A stretch of DNA of 64,000 bases from an uncultured Flavihumibacter sp. (GCA_946482545.1 CAMLRX010000002.1:1-64000), one strand, 5' to 3'. Positions 43,550 through 52,199 are shown, counted from the first letter of the stretch. Numbers and translations are program-made. The notes: generated by a model from the sequence alone, not told the origin.

Positions 43550-44773
43550 CTAATCCATCAAAATTAAAGATTTGTTTCGAATGATGTGGGAAAGCTTTAT
43601 GGTGAGGGCATGGAACAACATTTTGGCGTTGGCGTTCCGCTCAATGTAGTAGGCGGCCTGGTCCAGTTCCCTGATAATGGCTTCCTGCTGGTGGATATTG
43701 GTCAGTTTATTGAGCCTGTTCGCGAAATCCAGCTCCGTTTCGCTGGCGGAAACTTTATCCGGAGGAAGTACCCCTGCTCTGACCGACTGCTCCAAAAGGT
43801 GACAGAAGTATTTTAGAAACTGCTTCTGCTTCTCCCTGCCCTGTTTGGCCATTTCTTCGATCCATTTCACCTGTGCCGTTGGCCCGGATTTCAGGATGCT
43901 GTTCAGCCATTCCCGGAGCAGGTCCATCCAATCGTCGCCTGCGTGCTGCATTTGTTGCAGGGCCTCCCGGTAATTTCCTTCCGAAATGGCGGCTATGGCC
44001 CGTGCTTTTGTTGGCTCCAGTCCACATTTTGTTTCCAGGGCGGCCGCAATTTGTGCATCCTCTGGAATCGGGATTTTCACGAGCTGGCAACGGGAGAGAA
44101 TAGTTTGAAGAATTTGCGCTTCCGATTCGGCCACCAGTATAAAAAGGGTGTTTGGTGGCGGCTCTTCAATCAATTTCAACAGCTTATTGCCTTCGTTGCC
44201 CAGGTATTCGGGCATCCACATCACCAGGATTTTGTATTCACTCTCGAAACTTTTCAGGTTCAGCTTCCGGATGATCTCGTTGCACTCATGCGCCGTAATA
44301 TTGCCCTGCTTGTTCTCCGCGCCGATGAACTGCAGCCAGTCGAATACATTTCCGTAAGGATATAACTTCTGGAATTCCCTCCATTCGGTAATATAATCTG
44401 TGCTGACCGGCTTATCGCCTGCCTTCCTCGGGATCACGGGGTAAGAAAAATGAATATCAGGGTGCACCATTTGCGCCGCCTTTAAACAGGAGGGGCATTG
44501 GCCGCAGGCACTGAGCATGGTACTGCTCCCGGTTCCTGTTGCATCATCCGTTTCCGGTTCAGGCGCACCGAACAGTCCTGCACTTTGCTGCGAAACAGGC
44601 TTCCCATTCTTCCACTCACAAACGATGTACTGGGCAAATGCCAGCGCCAGCGGGAGCGCGCCTGATCCTTCTTTCCCCAAAAAGAGCAAAGCATGGCTTA
44701 ACCGGTTGTGCTGTACCAGTTCTGCAAGGTTATTGCCTGTTTGTTCCTGACCAATGATATCCTTGAAAAGCAT
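43550..44773 (-). CDS. holB: DNA polymerase III delta' subunit (clamp-loader ATPase-like)
   Basis: Part of the clamp loader that places the beta clamp on DNA. The 407-residue protein begins MLFKDIIGQEQTGNNLAELVQ and SHALLFLGKEGSGALPLALAFA, the P-loop position being GKEGSGAL, altered from a strict Walker A and so probably not hydrolysing ATP, as in delta'. CGQCPSC forms the zinc finger together with other Cys; LLKLIEEPPPNTLFILVAES and LSRCQ follow as sensor and SRC motif. The ATG at 44773 is 5 nt after a TATATTTG box, so the message may be leaderless. ricT is downstream. Confidence 0.9.
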   Translation of the reverse strand: MLFKDIIGQEQTGNNLAELVQHNRLSHALLFLGKEGSGALPLALAFAQYIVCEWKNGKPVSQQSAGLFGAPEPETDDATGTGSSTMLSACGQCPSCLKAAQMVHPDIHFSYPVIPRKAGDKPVSTDYITEWREFQKLYPYGNVFDWLQFIGAENKQGNITAHECNEIIRKLNLKSFESEYKILVMWMPEYLGNEGNKLLKLIEEPPPNTLFILVAESEAQILQTILSRCQLVKIPIPEDAQIAAALETKCGLEPTKARAIAAISEGNYREALQQMQHAGDDWMDLLREWLNSILKSGPTAQVKWIEEMAKQGREKQKQFLKYFCHLLEQSVRAGVLPPDKVSASETELDFANRLNKLTNIHQQEAIIRELDQAAYYIERNANAKMLFHALTIKLSHIIRNKSLILMD

Positions 44774-44778
44774 AGCAG

Positions 44779-44786
44779 CAAATATA
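44779..44786 (-). promoter_or_regulatory. -7 box of holB, apparently leaderless
   Basis: Minus strand TATATTTG, 5 nt before ATG 44773. No clear -33 TTG. Confidence 0.5.
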
Positions 44787-44833
44787 GTGGTTATTGCCGC
44801 CGGGTTCACCCGGGCCTTGTAAACCCTTTTTCT

Positions 44834-45355
44834 CTACTTGAGGTACTGGAGTATATCCGGGCTCATGGGTTCCACCGCGCTGTCGAATTTGGCCACCAGT
44901 TTGCCTTTTTCGTTGATCAGGAATTTGGTGAAGTTCCAGCGGATATCGGCGTCCATCACGCCGTTTTCTTTTTTGTTGGTGAGCCACTTGAAAAGCGGGT
45001 GAATATCATCGCCTTTCACGGAGATTTTTTCAGCCATAGGAAAACTTACGCCGTAATTTTTTTCGCAGAAAGCTTCGATCTCTTCATTGGAACCAGGTTC
45101 CTGCCCTCCGAAATTGTTTGCGGGAAAGCCGATGATCACCAGTTTATCCTTGTATTTCTCGTACAATTCCTGGAGCCCTTTGTACTGCTTGGTGTAACCA
45201 CATTTGGAAGCGGTATTTACGATCAGTATCTTTTTGCCCTTATATTTTGAAAAATCAATGGTGCCTCCATCCAAAGAAGCGACTTTGAAATCATAAATCG
45301 AAGTTGCTGCGGCTGCCAAGGCCACAATTGCTGATATTAAGACTGTTTTTAACAT
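44834..45355 (-). CDS. Glutathione peroxidase-family thiol peroxidase, exported
   Basis: Reduces peroxides, in bacteria mostly with thioredoxin as electron donor. The 173-residue protein has an N-terminal hydrophobic segment (1-18) that looks like a signal peptide, so a periplasmic site is likely. The peroxidatic residue is C52 in NTASKCGYT (Cys type, not selenocysteine). WNFTKFLI holds the Trp and Asn of the active site. The usual Gln in NQFGxQEPG is replaced by Asn81 in FPANNFGGQEPG, a common variant among Bacteroidota homologues. A further Cys in AFCEKNYG may resolve the sulfenic acid. Monocistronic. Confidence 0.9.
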   Translation of the reverse strand: MLKTVLISAIVALAAAATSIYDFKVASLDGGTIDFSKYKGKKILIVNTASKCGYTKQYKGLQELYEKYKDKLVIIGFPANNFGGQEPGSNEEIEAFCEKNYGVSFPMAEKISVKGDDIHPLFKWLTNKKENGVMDADIRWNFTKFLINEKGKLVAKFDSAVEPMSPDILQYLK

Positions 45356-45422
45356 AATGAGTTTGTTTTCGATTATCTAAACAATATATAGTCTGTTTGG
45401 TTGCGATGTAGGTTGCTTTATG

Positions 45423-46814
45423 TTATTGTTTTTCATAACAACCCGCATCCGGCAGGCCTACCTGCCTGTTCTTGCCATCCAGGTCAAAAGCTATTCCGGT
45501 GACTATACCAATGTTGATTGCCGGAGATCCTTCTTTTAACCTGAAGTTATAATAACGGGTAGTCGGATTGATGCTGTCGAATGCCGGCGCTGAATTTTTA
45601 ACCGAAGAAAGCACGTTAAAAAGCGCCTGCTCTGTTTTAGCTTTATAAAGGCAGTTCAGGATATTAACCTCAAAAGGGGTGGTGCCTTTTCTTTCAGCGA
45701 AAATTTCATTGTCTACATTTCCGTTTTCGCCCCAAAAGATACAATTCGTAAAATTGGCATACATAGGAGCCGTAACCTCAGCTCCGCCAATTACGGCATG
45801 GTTCAGCAAACGAACGACCGGTGTTTTATGCTGAATGTAACTGTTGCCGTAACTCGCAATGGTGCAATGTGTGAAACTATATACTCCCCCGAGCTCAAGA
45901 CTTATATTAGCACCACAATTGGTAATAAGACAATTCTCTGCTTCAACAGAACTCGCCTGTGCGAGAATGCCCGCATCATATATATTATTGATCACGCATT
46001 GGCGCAACCGCAATTTTGGTTGTGTACCTGGTGCGGGGCCATCAAGGATAAGCGCCTGGTAACTATTGAGGATATGCATCCATTCGAGTTCATTCTCTTT
46101 ACTCTCCCCCCTGAAGATAATTCCGGGCCAGCTTCCGGGAAGATCGCGGTAAGTTTCATCCAGCCGGTCACCCCGGAAAACAACGGAGTCCTGTTCGGTA
46201 CCTTTCACCTTCAGCGTTCCATCTACAATAAAAGCTGCATCCGCATGAAGGTAAACCTGTGTTCCTTCCTGGATGGTGAGCGTAACAGCGGTATCCACCT
46301 GCAACGGACCCAGGATCACATAAGGGCGTGTATTGTCCCATACTTCATCTGCACCGATGGTATGGTTGCGTAGGAAGCGTGCGTTCCTGCCCCAGGCTTG
46401 CAGTTGAACGAAGGTTTCGTTGCCATTGAACGCGATCTTTATGCTGTCGGAAAGAACGAACGGCTGGTTGTTGCCATTCGCATCGATGGAAACGTTTACA
46501 AACACATACATGCTATCGTTGGCTTCCAACTCGATGTCGCGTGCAGTATGTGTCGCCATTCCATCAATATTTATCCTGAATGGCGAGTTGGTTCCTCCTG
46601 CCAGCGTTACTTCGCTTAACCGTAATTTCTGATCGTTGTTGTTGAACAGCTTGAACACTTTGGTAACCGATCCCGTTGTTGTGAAAACGGTGTCGAAAAG
46701 CAAACTATCCACTGAAACGCCCAATCTTGCCTCTTTACCTGTTATGAAAGTGTCTTTGTTGCACGACAACAAAACAGGTAGCGATGCTATTAATATGATC
46801 AGTAACTTTTTCAT
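45423..46814 (-). CDS. Beta-helix lipoprotein of unknown function
   Basis: A 463-residue lipoprotein: signal MKKLLIILIASLPVLLSC with lipidated Cys18. Residues about 30-150 form a beta-sandwich region (SLLFDTVFTTTGSVTKVFKLFNNND, DUF1573-like: a non-mammalian Ig-type fold), then from about 165 a parallel beta-helix region (GTQVYLHADAAFIVDGTLKVKGTEQDSVVF and following rungs, with ILNSYQALIL, VINNIYDAGI, LITNCGANI). The C-terminus (RLKEGSPAINIG, DLDGKNRQVGLPDAGCYE) is the closing motif of Bacteroidota choice-of-anchor/beta-helix surface proteins. No catalytic residues assigned. Likely outer-membrane anchored. Located between comF and the peroxidase. Confidence 0.85.
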   Translation of the reverse strand: MKKLLIILIASLPVLLSCNKDTFITGKEARLGVSVDSLLFDTVFTTTGSVTKVFKLFNNNDQKLRLSEVTLAGGTNSPFRINIDGMATHTARDIELEANDSMYVFVNVSIDANGNNQPFVLSDSIKIAFNGNETFVQLQAWGRNARFLRNHTIGADEVWDNTRPYVILGPLQVDTAVTLTIQEGTQVYLHADAAFIVDGTLKVKGTEQDSVVFRGDRLDETYRDLPGSWPGIIFRGESKENELEWMHILNSYQALILDGPAPGTQPKLRLRQCVINNIYDAGILAQASSVEAENCLITNCGANISLELGGVYSFTHCTIASYGNSYIQHKTPVVRLLNHAVIGGAEVTAPMYANFTNCIFWGENGNVDNEIFAERKGTTPFEVNILNCLYKAKTEQALFNVLSSVKNSAPAFDSINPTTRYYNFRLKEGSPAINIGIVTGIAFDLDGKNRQVGLPDAGCYEKQ

Positions 46815-46846
46815 TATTCAGTCGTAAATGTAATTCATTTTCTTAC

Positions 46847-47560
46847 CTACAGCACCGTTGCGGCCCATGCGTATGCAGCAATGCTCACCGATGCAGGTTT
46901 TCCTTCGTATAACGCATGTACGCAGGATTCAAGTGTGGCGCCGGTGGTGATCACGTCGTCAACCAGGAGAATGTGTTTGTTTCTAACCCGCTCCGGGTCA
47001 CGCAAGGCGAACCTGCTTTTCATGTTTATCCATCTTTCAAGACGGGATTTCCGGGTTTGGCTATCCGTCTGGCTGTGTTTGACCAACAGGTGCGGGTCGA
47101 ATTCCTTTCCATGCCATGTTTCGGCGATCGCTTTTCCCAGCAGCGCGGCCTGGTTGTACCCTCTTGTCCGCTCTTTGCGCGGGAACATTGGCACCGGCGC
47201 GATAAGGTTAATTTCCTTATACAGTGGCGCATCACTTAATACTTTTCCCATCATCCTGCCCATGAACCTGGCCGCCATTCTTTCGTTCTTATACTTCAAT
47301 AAGTGCAGCAGTTGCTGAATGCCGGCGCCTTTATTAAAGAAACAACAAGCCATCGCATGATGAACGTCAGCTCTTCCACGGAATATCTTCTCCACCGGAT
47401 TTTCCTCCCACTGCTCAAATTTTGTAAACGGCCATTTGCTCCTGCACAGCAGGCAGAAATAATTTTCGGTCTGTACAATATCATTGCCGCATCCCAGACA
47501 CTGAACCGGGAAAAACAACTGCATCAATCCTTCACACCAATCAGTCAACGTTCTTTTCAT
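46847..47560 (-). CDS. comF: ComF family phosphoribosyltransferase-like protein
   Basis: Helps DNA uptake in competent bacteria, with a type I phosphoribosyltransferase fold. The 237-residue protein has an N-terminal zinc-finger-like Cys set (CLGCG...CLLC), then YNQAALLGKAIAE and the PRPP-binding motif HILLVDDVITTGATLESC. ATG 47560 was chosen; the slightly longer frame starts with TTG. comEC, another competence gene, lies in the window at 61.7-63.8 kb. It precedes the beta-helix lipoprotein gene by 32 nt on the same strand. Confidence 0.92.
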   Translation of the reverse strand: MKRTLTDWCEGLMQLFFPVQCLGCGNDIVQTENYFCLLCRSKWPFTKFEQWEENPVEKIFRGRADVHHAMACCFFNKGAGIQQLLHLLKYKNERMAARFMGRMMGKVLSDAPLYKEINLIAPVPMFPRKERTRGYNQAALLGKAIAETWHGKEFDPHLLVKHSQTDSQTRKSRLERWINMKSRFALRDPERVRNKHILLVDDVITTGATLESCVHALYEGKPASVSIAAYAWAATVL

Positions 47561-47658
47561 TGGTGCAAGTTCAGCCAATCATTTTATCCTGAAAACCGTG
47601 TTTCCCTCAACAGGGTGCCGTATTTAAACGGATAGAGACGCGTGTAAAACACCTATCA

Positions 47659-49032
47659 TTAAAAAAGATAGCTGTACAGTTCTTCAATCCTGCCCATGGG
47701 AACTACTTCTATATTGAAGGATTGTTTGCCCAGTCCTTTCTGATTGTATTTGGAAACGATTATTTTTTCGAAGCCCATTTTTTCGGCTTCGGCGATGCGT
47801 TGTTCAATTCTGTTCACGGCCCTGATCTCACCACTGAGTCCAACTTCTCCGGCGAAACAGATCACGGGTGGCAGCGGAACATCTTCATAAGAAGAAAGTA
47901 ATGCGGCCATTACGGCGAGGTCGATGCTGGGATCTTCAACTTTTAATCCGCCAGCAAGGTTCAGGAATACATCCTTCATGCCGAAATGAAAGCCACCTCT
48001 TTTCTCCAGTACGGCAAGCAACAATTGTAATCTCCTGAGATCATATCCGCTGACCGTGCGTTGCGGGGTACCATACACAGATTGCGTAACCAAAGCCTGC
48101 ACTTCAATTAATAAAGGGCGCATCCCTTCAATGGTTGCGGCGATGGCCGTACCGCTCAGCGCTTCTTCTTTTTGTGTAATGAGAATATCGCTGGGATTGA
48201 GTACGGGCAGCATGCCCTTCGAGTTCATTTCATATATACCAAGTTCCGCCGTACTGCCGAACCGGTTCTTCAACGTGCGCAATATCCTGTAAGCATAGTG
48301 CCTGTCGCCTTCAAACTGTAACACAGTATCCACCATGTGTTCCAGTATCTTCGGTCCTGCAATACTTCCGTCTTTTGTAATATGGCCAATGAGGAATACA
48401 GGAATGCCGGACTCTTTAGCGAAACGTTGAAACAACGCGGCGCATTCCCGTATTTGCGATACGCTTCCAGGCGAAGATTCAATAAGTGGTGATTGTAAAG
48501 TTTGAATGGAGTCAACGATCACGACTTCCGGTTTCAGTTTCCTGATTTCCTGGAATATTGTTTGTGTATCTGTTTCTGTGAGCAGGAATACAGAATCGTT
48601 GGTTACCTGAATACGATCGGCGCGCATCTTGATCTGTTGCTCGCTTTCTTCTCCGCTTACATAAAGTGTGCGGATATTTTTTAAACGCAAACCCGTTTGA
48701 AGAAACAGTGTTGATTTTCCAATACCGGGTTCACCAGCAACAAGAATAATACTGCCCGGAACAATTCCTCCACCCAGTACGCGGTTCAGTTCGGGGTCTT
48801 CCGTTTGAATGCGTTGCTCTTCTTTTACTTTAACATCGTGCAGCGCAACGGTTACTGTTTTTCTTTTTTCGTTGGTGTCTTCTTTCCAACTGAATACATC
48901 TTTATCCTCTTTCTTTCGGATGTTCTCTTCAACAAAACTATTCCATTGCTGGCAGGATGGACATTTTCCTAACCATTTGGGGCTTTCATATCCACAGTGC
49001 TGACAAAAAAAAGCCGTTTTCAATTTGCTCAT
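47659..49032 (-). CDS. radA: DNA repair protein RadA (Sms)
   Basis: RecA-like ATPase and helicase that helps process recombination intermediates. The 457-residue protein has the N-terminal zinc finger C10-x2-C13 ... C24-x2-C27, the Walker A motif GEPGIGKST (100-108), the RadA-specific KNRFGS motif in LRTLKNRFGSTAELG, and the C-terminal Lon-like domain (LRRLQLLLAVLEKRGGF, VFLNLAGGLKVEDPS). Length is normal. The promoter lies 15 nt before the ATG and directly follows a hairpin. Confidence 0.97.
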   Translation of the reverse strand: MSKLKTAFFCQHCGYESPKWLGKCPSCQQWNSFVEENIRKKEDKDVFSWKEDTNEKRKTVTVALHDVKVKEEQRIQTEDPELNRVLGGGIVPGSIILVAGEPGIGKSTLFLQTGLRLKNIRTLYVSGEESEQQIKMRADRIQVTNDSVFLLTETDTQTIFQEIRKLKPEVVIVDSIQTLQSPLIESSPGSVSQIRECAALFQRFAKESGIPVFLIGHITKDGSIAGPKILEHMVDTVLQFEGDRHYAYRILRTLKNRFGSTAELGIYEMNSKGMLPVLNPSDILITQKEEALSGTAIAATIEGMRPLLIEVQALVTQSVYGTPQRTVSGYDLRRLQLLLAVLEKRGGFHFGMKDVFLNLAGGLKVEDPSIDLAVMAALLSSYEDVPLPPVICFAGEVGLSGEIRAVNRIEQRIAEAEKMGFEKIIVSKYNQKGLGKQSFNIEVVPMGRIEELYSYLF

Positions 49033-49047
49033 AACCTGCCGTTTTCA

Positions 49048-49055
49048 CAAATGTA
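49048..49055 (-). promoter_or_regulatory. -7 box of radA
   Basis: Minus strand TACATTTG, 15 nt before ATG 49032. The -33 position falls in the hairpin at 49057-49082. Confidence 0.55.
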
Positions 49056-49056
49056 A

Positions 49057-49099
49057 AAGGGCCGGTATTTCTACCGACCCTTGTTACTTACTAACCCAT
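49057..49099 (-). ncRNA. Hairpin with GAAA loop plus conserved 15-mer; candidate RNA element
   Basis: On the minus strand AAGGGTCGGTA and TACCGGCCCTT pair (49057-49082), with one G-T pair, around a GAAA loop, followed by TTTTA: this looks like a terminator. Directly 5' on the minus strand is ATGGGTTAGTAAGTA (49085-49099), identical to the reverse complement of 16512-16526, where a hairpin is also adjacent. In both copies CAAG precedes the 15-mer on the minus strand. Function unknown. Confidence 0.4.
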
Positions 49100-49396
49100 T
49101 AAATTCTTGCACTAAATTACAAATTCAGCCTACATAACAAAATTATTTTTTGGCTGTGTGAATAACTTTTGAACGAAAAAGCGCGATAAAATTTTTTAAC
49201 TATTTGATTTTAAATAATAAACATATTAGAAATTAGGCAGTGGCAAATATGGCGGTTGATTTTTCGGTGAAAATGCCATTGTGTCGCTACGTCATTTTAG
49301 AATTTTTTATACCGACAAAAAGGCGGAATTTTAGGGTGTAAAAACGGTATGGTTATCAATTTGATAGCTAGATTATGAGTTAAAAAAGAGATACTT

Positions 49397-50086
49397 ATGA
49401 CATTCGAAATTATGTTGGTCTCCATTTTCTTCCTGCTGGTTAGTATGCTGGTGTCATGGAGACTGAAAAGCAAATTCAAGCAATATTCCGAGGTGGCTTT
49501 GAGAAGTGGGCTTACAGGGCGCGAGGTAGCGGAAAAGATGTTACGGGAGCATGGAATAACCGACGTGAAGGTGGTTTCTGTGGATGGATTCCTTTCGGAT
49601 CACTATAATCCCACCAACAAGACGGTAAACCTGAGCCCGGATGTTTACCACAGTAATAGTGTGGCCGCGGCGGCCGTTGCGGCGCACGAATGCGGTCACG
49701 CTGTTCAGCATGCGACAGCTTACCAATGGCTTACCATGCGCTCAAAACTGGTTCCGGCGGTGCAATTCAGTTCTTCGATCGTACAATGGGTATTGCTGGC
49801 CGGTGTTTTTATGGTTCAAACATTTCCGGCGCTGTTGCTTGGAGGTGTGATTTTGTTTGGGGTTACCACTTTGTTTTCCGTGATTACACTCCCGGTAGAA
49901 TTTGACGCGAGCAAAAGGGCGCTGGCCTGGCTGGGACGTACCAACGTGACCAACGAGCGGGAGTATCCTCTGGCTAAAGACGCTTTGAAATGGGCTGCAA
50001 TGACCTATGTGGTGGCTGCTATCGCTTCTATCGTGACCCTGGTGCAATACCTGATGATTTATCTTTCAGGTTCGAGAAGAGAGTAG
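49397..50086 (+). CDS. Membrane zinc metallopeptidase, YugP family
   Basis: A 229-residue integral membrane protein. An N-terminal anchor helix (4-20), a peptidase segment with the zinc motif H97-E98-C-G-H101 in AAAVAAHECGHAVQHATAYQ, then three membrane helices (about 120-140, 143-165, 195-222). FLSDHYNPTNKTVNLSPDVYHSNSVAAAAVAAHE is the YugP signature. Substrates unknown; it is presumed to act on membrane-proximal proteins. Monocistronic. Its stop codon is followed within 5 nt by an ATTCATCATCC-type repeat in inverted orientation. Confidence 0.9.
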   Translation: MTFEIMLVSIFFLLVSMLVSWRLKSKFKQYSEVALRSGLTGREVAEKMLREHGITDVKVVSVDGFLSDHYNPTNKTVNLSPDVYHSNSVAAAAVAAHECGHAVQHATAYQWLTMRSKLVPAVQFSSSIVQWVLLAGVFMVQTFPALLLGGVILFGVTTLFSVITLPVEFDASKRALAWLGRTNVTNEREYPLAKDALKWAAMTYVVAAIASIVTLVQYLMIYLSGSRRE

Positions 50087-50090
50087 TGAG

Positions 50091-50120
50091 ATGTTGGATG
50101 ATGGATTTTGAATGATGGAT
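50091..50120 (-). repeat. ATTCATCATCCAAAATCC-type repeat, inverted
   Basis: Reads TTGGATGATGGATTTTG and AATGATGGAT on the plus strand, the reverse complement of the family at 13539, 14437 and 50295. Begins 5 nt after the yugP stop. Confidence 0.6.
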
Positions 50121-50231
50121 TGGGCGGTTGATAGGGATAGTGAAGTTGATTATACTCTGTTCTGTACATGAAGTGTAAGCAAATTTGTTAGAAGGAATAT
50201 GGCCTGATCATATAATTACCCGGTATAAAAA

Positions 50232-50269
50232 ATAAGAATGGCGCATCAAATCCGATGCGCCATTCTTAT
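50232..50269. terminator. Perfect 16-bp hairpin with TGGCGCATC core
   Basis: ATAAGAATGGCGCATC (50232-50247) and GATGCGCCATTCTTAT (50254-50269), loop AAATCC. Lies between the converging yugP and rng genes. Same core as 26874 and 34805. Confidence 0.85.
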
Positions 50270-50294
50270 ATAAGTTTCTTTGGTTATTATACTA

Positions 50295-50326
50295 ATTCAT
50301 CATCCAAAATCCATCATTCAAAATTC
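50295..50326 (+). repeat. Double ATTCATCATCCAAAATCC/ATCATTCAAAATTC repeat
   Basis: Two successive units, ending at the base next to the rng stop codon. Opposite in orientation to the copy at 50091-50120. Confidence 0.6.
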
Positions 50327-51877
50327 CTACAACTTAATCTGCTCATCGTGCTGATCGAAGAAATTGAACTCGGTAAGGTGGTAGTTTGTATTTTCTTTAA
50401 TCGTGAGCCTGGTCTTGTGTTTCCTTTGCCACTTGCGGGCTTTGGAGAAGAGCCATCCTTTAGTAAGGTAAGCGTATAGAATGGGGTGCACCATCAGGGT
50501 CAGGTTGTTGTGCTGATGGGTAACCAGGTAGCTGAGGTTCTTTTCGATCTCATCTTCCAGCACCAGCGTGGAGGTGATTTTACCGGTACCGTTGCAGGAA
50601 GGACATACTTCCTGTGTATTGATATTGATCTCCGGCTTCATCCTTTGCCGGGTGATCTGCATCAGGCCGAATTTGGAGATGGGCAGTACCGCGTGTTTGG
50701 CGCGGTCGGGCCGCATGAATTTCTCCATGGCATCGGCCAGGGCTTTTTTGTTGTCGGGCAGTTTCATATCGATGAAATCCACCACGATGATACCACCGAG
50801 GTCGCGAAGCCGGAGTTGACGGGCGATTTCTTCCGCCGCTTCCAGGTTGGTTTCCAGCGCGTTCTGTTCCTGGTTGTTGCTCACACTTTTGTAGCCGCTG
50901 TTTACGTCGATAACGTGCAGGGCCTCGGTATGTTCTATAATAAGATATGCGCCGGAGTTGAGGTTTACGGTTTTGCCGAAAGCCGACTTCACCTGTTTGG
51001 TTACCCCGAAATGGTCGAATATGGGGGCGCCTGAGTTGTAGAATGAAACGATATCGGCTTTTTCGGGCGCGATTTTCTGGATATAACTCTTGGTATCGTT
51101 GAAGATCGTTTTATCGTTGAGTACAATCTTATTGAAATCTTCGTTGAGCAGGTCACGTAAAATACTGGTGGTCTTGGTTTGCTCACTCAGTATCTTGGCG
51201 GGGGCCACTGAACCTTTGAGGTTACGCTGGATGGTGTGCCATGTTTCAATGAGTGTACTCAGATCCTCATGAAGTTCGGCCGTATTCTTTCCTTCGGCGG
51301 CGGTCCTTACGATTACTCCGAAGTTTTTTGTTTTGATGGATTCCACGATGCGCTGCAGCCTTTTTCTTTCTTCAGCGGAGTGGATCTTTCTGGAAACGGC
51401 GATGATGTCGTTGAAAGGTGTGAGTACCACGAACCTGCCGGGCAGCGATATTTCGCAACTGAGGCGGGGACCTTTGGCGGCGATGGGTTCTTTCAGGATC
51501 TGAACGAGGATATTGGGTTTGCCGCCCAGTACTTCGTTGACCTTACCGGTTTTAACGATCTCGGGTTCTACGGTGAATTTGCCGAAATCGAAGCCTTCGG
51601 GCGTTTGATCCACCATGGCCATCTGCGTGAACTTCAGGATAGACCTGGCGTAGGGGCTAAGGTCGGTATAATGAAGAAAAGCATCTTTTTCAAAACCCAC
51701 ATCCACGAATGCGGCGTTCAGTCCGGGGATCAGCTTTTTGACCTTTCCCAGGTACAGATCGCCCACGGCGAAGTTGGCATCATTCTTTTCATTATGAAGC
51801 TCAACCAGCTTTTTATCCTCCAGCAATGCAATCTCTACACCCTGAGGTACCGCGTTTATTATCAGTTCCTTGTTCAC
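50327..51877 (-). CDS. rng: Ribonuclease E/G
   Basis: Endoribonuclease for rRNA and mRNA processing. The 516-residue protein starts with GTG at 51877 (MNKELIINAVPQGVEIALLEDKKLVELH). The S1 domain (about 35-120) contains VGDLYLGKVKKLIPGLNAAFVDVGFEKDAFLHYTDL. The catalytic DNase-I-like part has EALHVIDVNSGYKS and GGIIVVDFIDMKLPDNK with metal-binding Asp residues. The Zn-link Cys pair is C425-P-S-C428. It lacks the long RNase E tail, so it is of RNase G size. Preceded by the COX24-domain gene on the same strand with a hairpin in between. Confidence 0.95.
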   Translation of the reverse strand: MNKELIINAVPQGVEIALLEDKKLVELHNEKNDANFAVGDLYLGKVKKLIPGLNAAFVDVGFEKDAFLHYTDLSPYARSILKFTQMAMVDQTPEGFDFGKFTVEPEIVKTGKVNEVLGGKPNILVQILKEPIAAKGPRLSCEISLPGRFVVLTPFNDIIAVSRKIHSAEERKRLQRIVESIKTKNFGVIVRTAAEGKNTAELHEDLSTLIETWHTIQRNLKGSVAPAKILSEQTKTTSILRDLLNEDFNKIVLNDKTIFNDTKSYIQKIAPEKADIVSFYNSGAPIFDHFGVTKQVKSAFGKTVNLNSGAYLIIEHTEALHVIDVNSGYKSVSNNQEQNALETNLEAAEEIARQLRLRDLGGIIVVDFIDMKLPDNKKALADAMEKFMRPDRAKHAVLPISKFGLMQITRQRMKPEININTQEVCPSCNGTGKITSTLVLEDEIEKNLSYLVTHQHNNLTLMVHPILYAYLTKGWLFSKARKWQRKHKTRLTIKENTNYHLTEFNFFDQHDEQIKL

Positions 51878-52015
51878 TAGATTTTTCTTTACGAACTACA
51901 GCCATACATCTACAGGAATGCTGTTTAGGGGCCATAACACAGCCGTATATACGCAGAAACACCGTGTATTATTGCTGTCGAGGCTTTATTTGATTACAGC
52001 ATCAGCGAAAGTCAA

Positions 52016-52044
52016 GTAAGCCGGGAAAGGTATTCCCGGCTTAC
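52016..52044 (-). terminator. Perfect 12-bp hairpin between the COX24 gene and rng
   Basis: GTAAGCCGGGAA (52016-52027) and TTCCCGGCTTAC (52033-52044), loop AGGTA. On the minus strand only TTGACTTTC follows, so termination may be partial; it could instead be an RNA-processing site in the transcript. Confidence 0.6.
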
Positions 52045-52073
52045 AGAAACAGATATAGTATAAGAACCAGAGA

Positions 52074-52166
52074 TTACTTCTTCTTCTTATGACGGTTCTT
52101 TCTCAGTCTTTTTTTACGCTTATGCGTTGCTATCTTATGACGCTTTCTCTTTTTACCACAAGGCAT
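52074..52166 (-). CDS. 30-residue basic AURKAIP1/COX24-domain protein, probable ribosomal protein
   Basis: Encodes 30 residues: it begins MPCGKKRKRHKIATHKRKKR, continues with LRKNRH and ends in four Lys. This is the COX24/AURKAIP1-type domain, related to mitochondrial ribosomal protein mS38; in Bacteroidota such a tiny protein is conserved in front of rng. It is therefore expected to be a small-subunit ribosomal protein, although this has been inferred, not shown, here. Over half of the residues are Lys or Arg. The ATG at 52166 lies 33 nt after the stop of the TPR gene. The gene is below usual length cut-offs and easily missed. Confidence 0.85.
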   Translation of the reverse strand: MPCGKKRKRHKIATHKRKKRLRKNRHKKKK

Positions 52167-52199
52167 AACTCAATTAGTTTATGTTATTATCAATCAAAA

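Larger units (their letters stand above)
49033..49396. other. Gene-free A/T-rich gap between radA and yugP
   Basis: 364 nt between divergent genes. Beside the radA promoter and the hairpin/15-mer element, 49100-49390 is A/T-rich and carries no open frame that looks coding; no clear promoter box was found for the peptidase gene. Confidence 0.6.
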
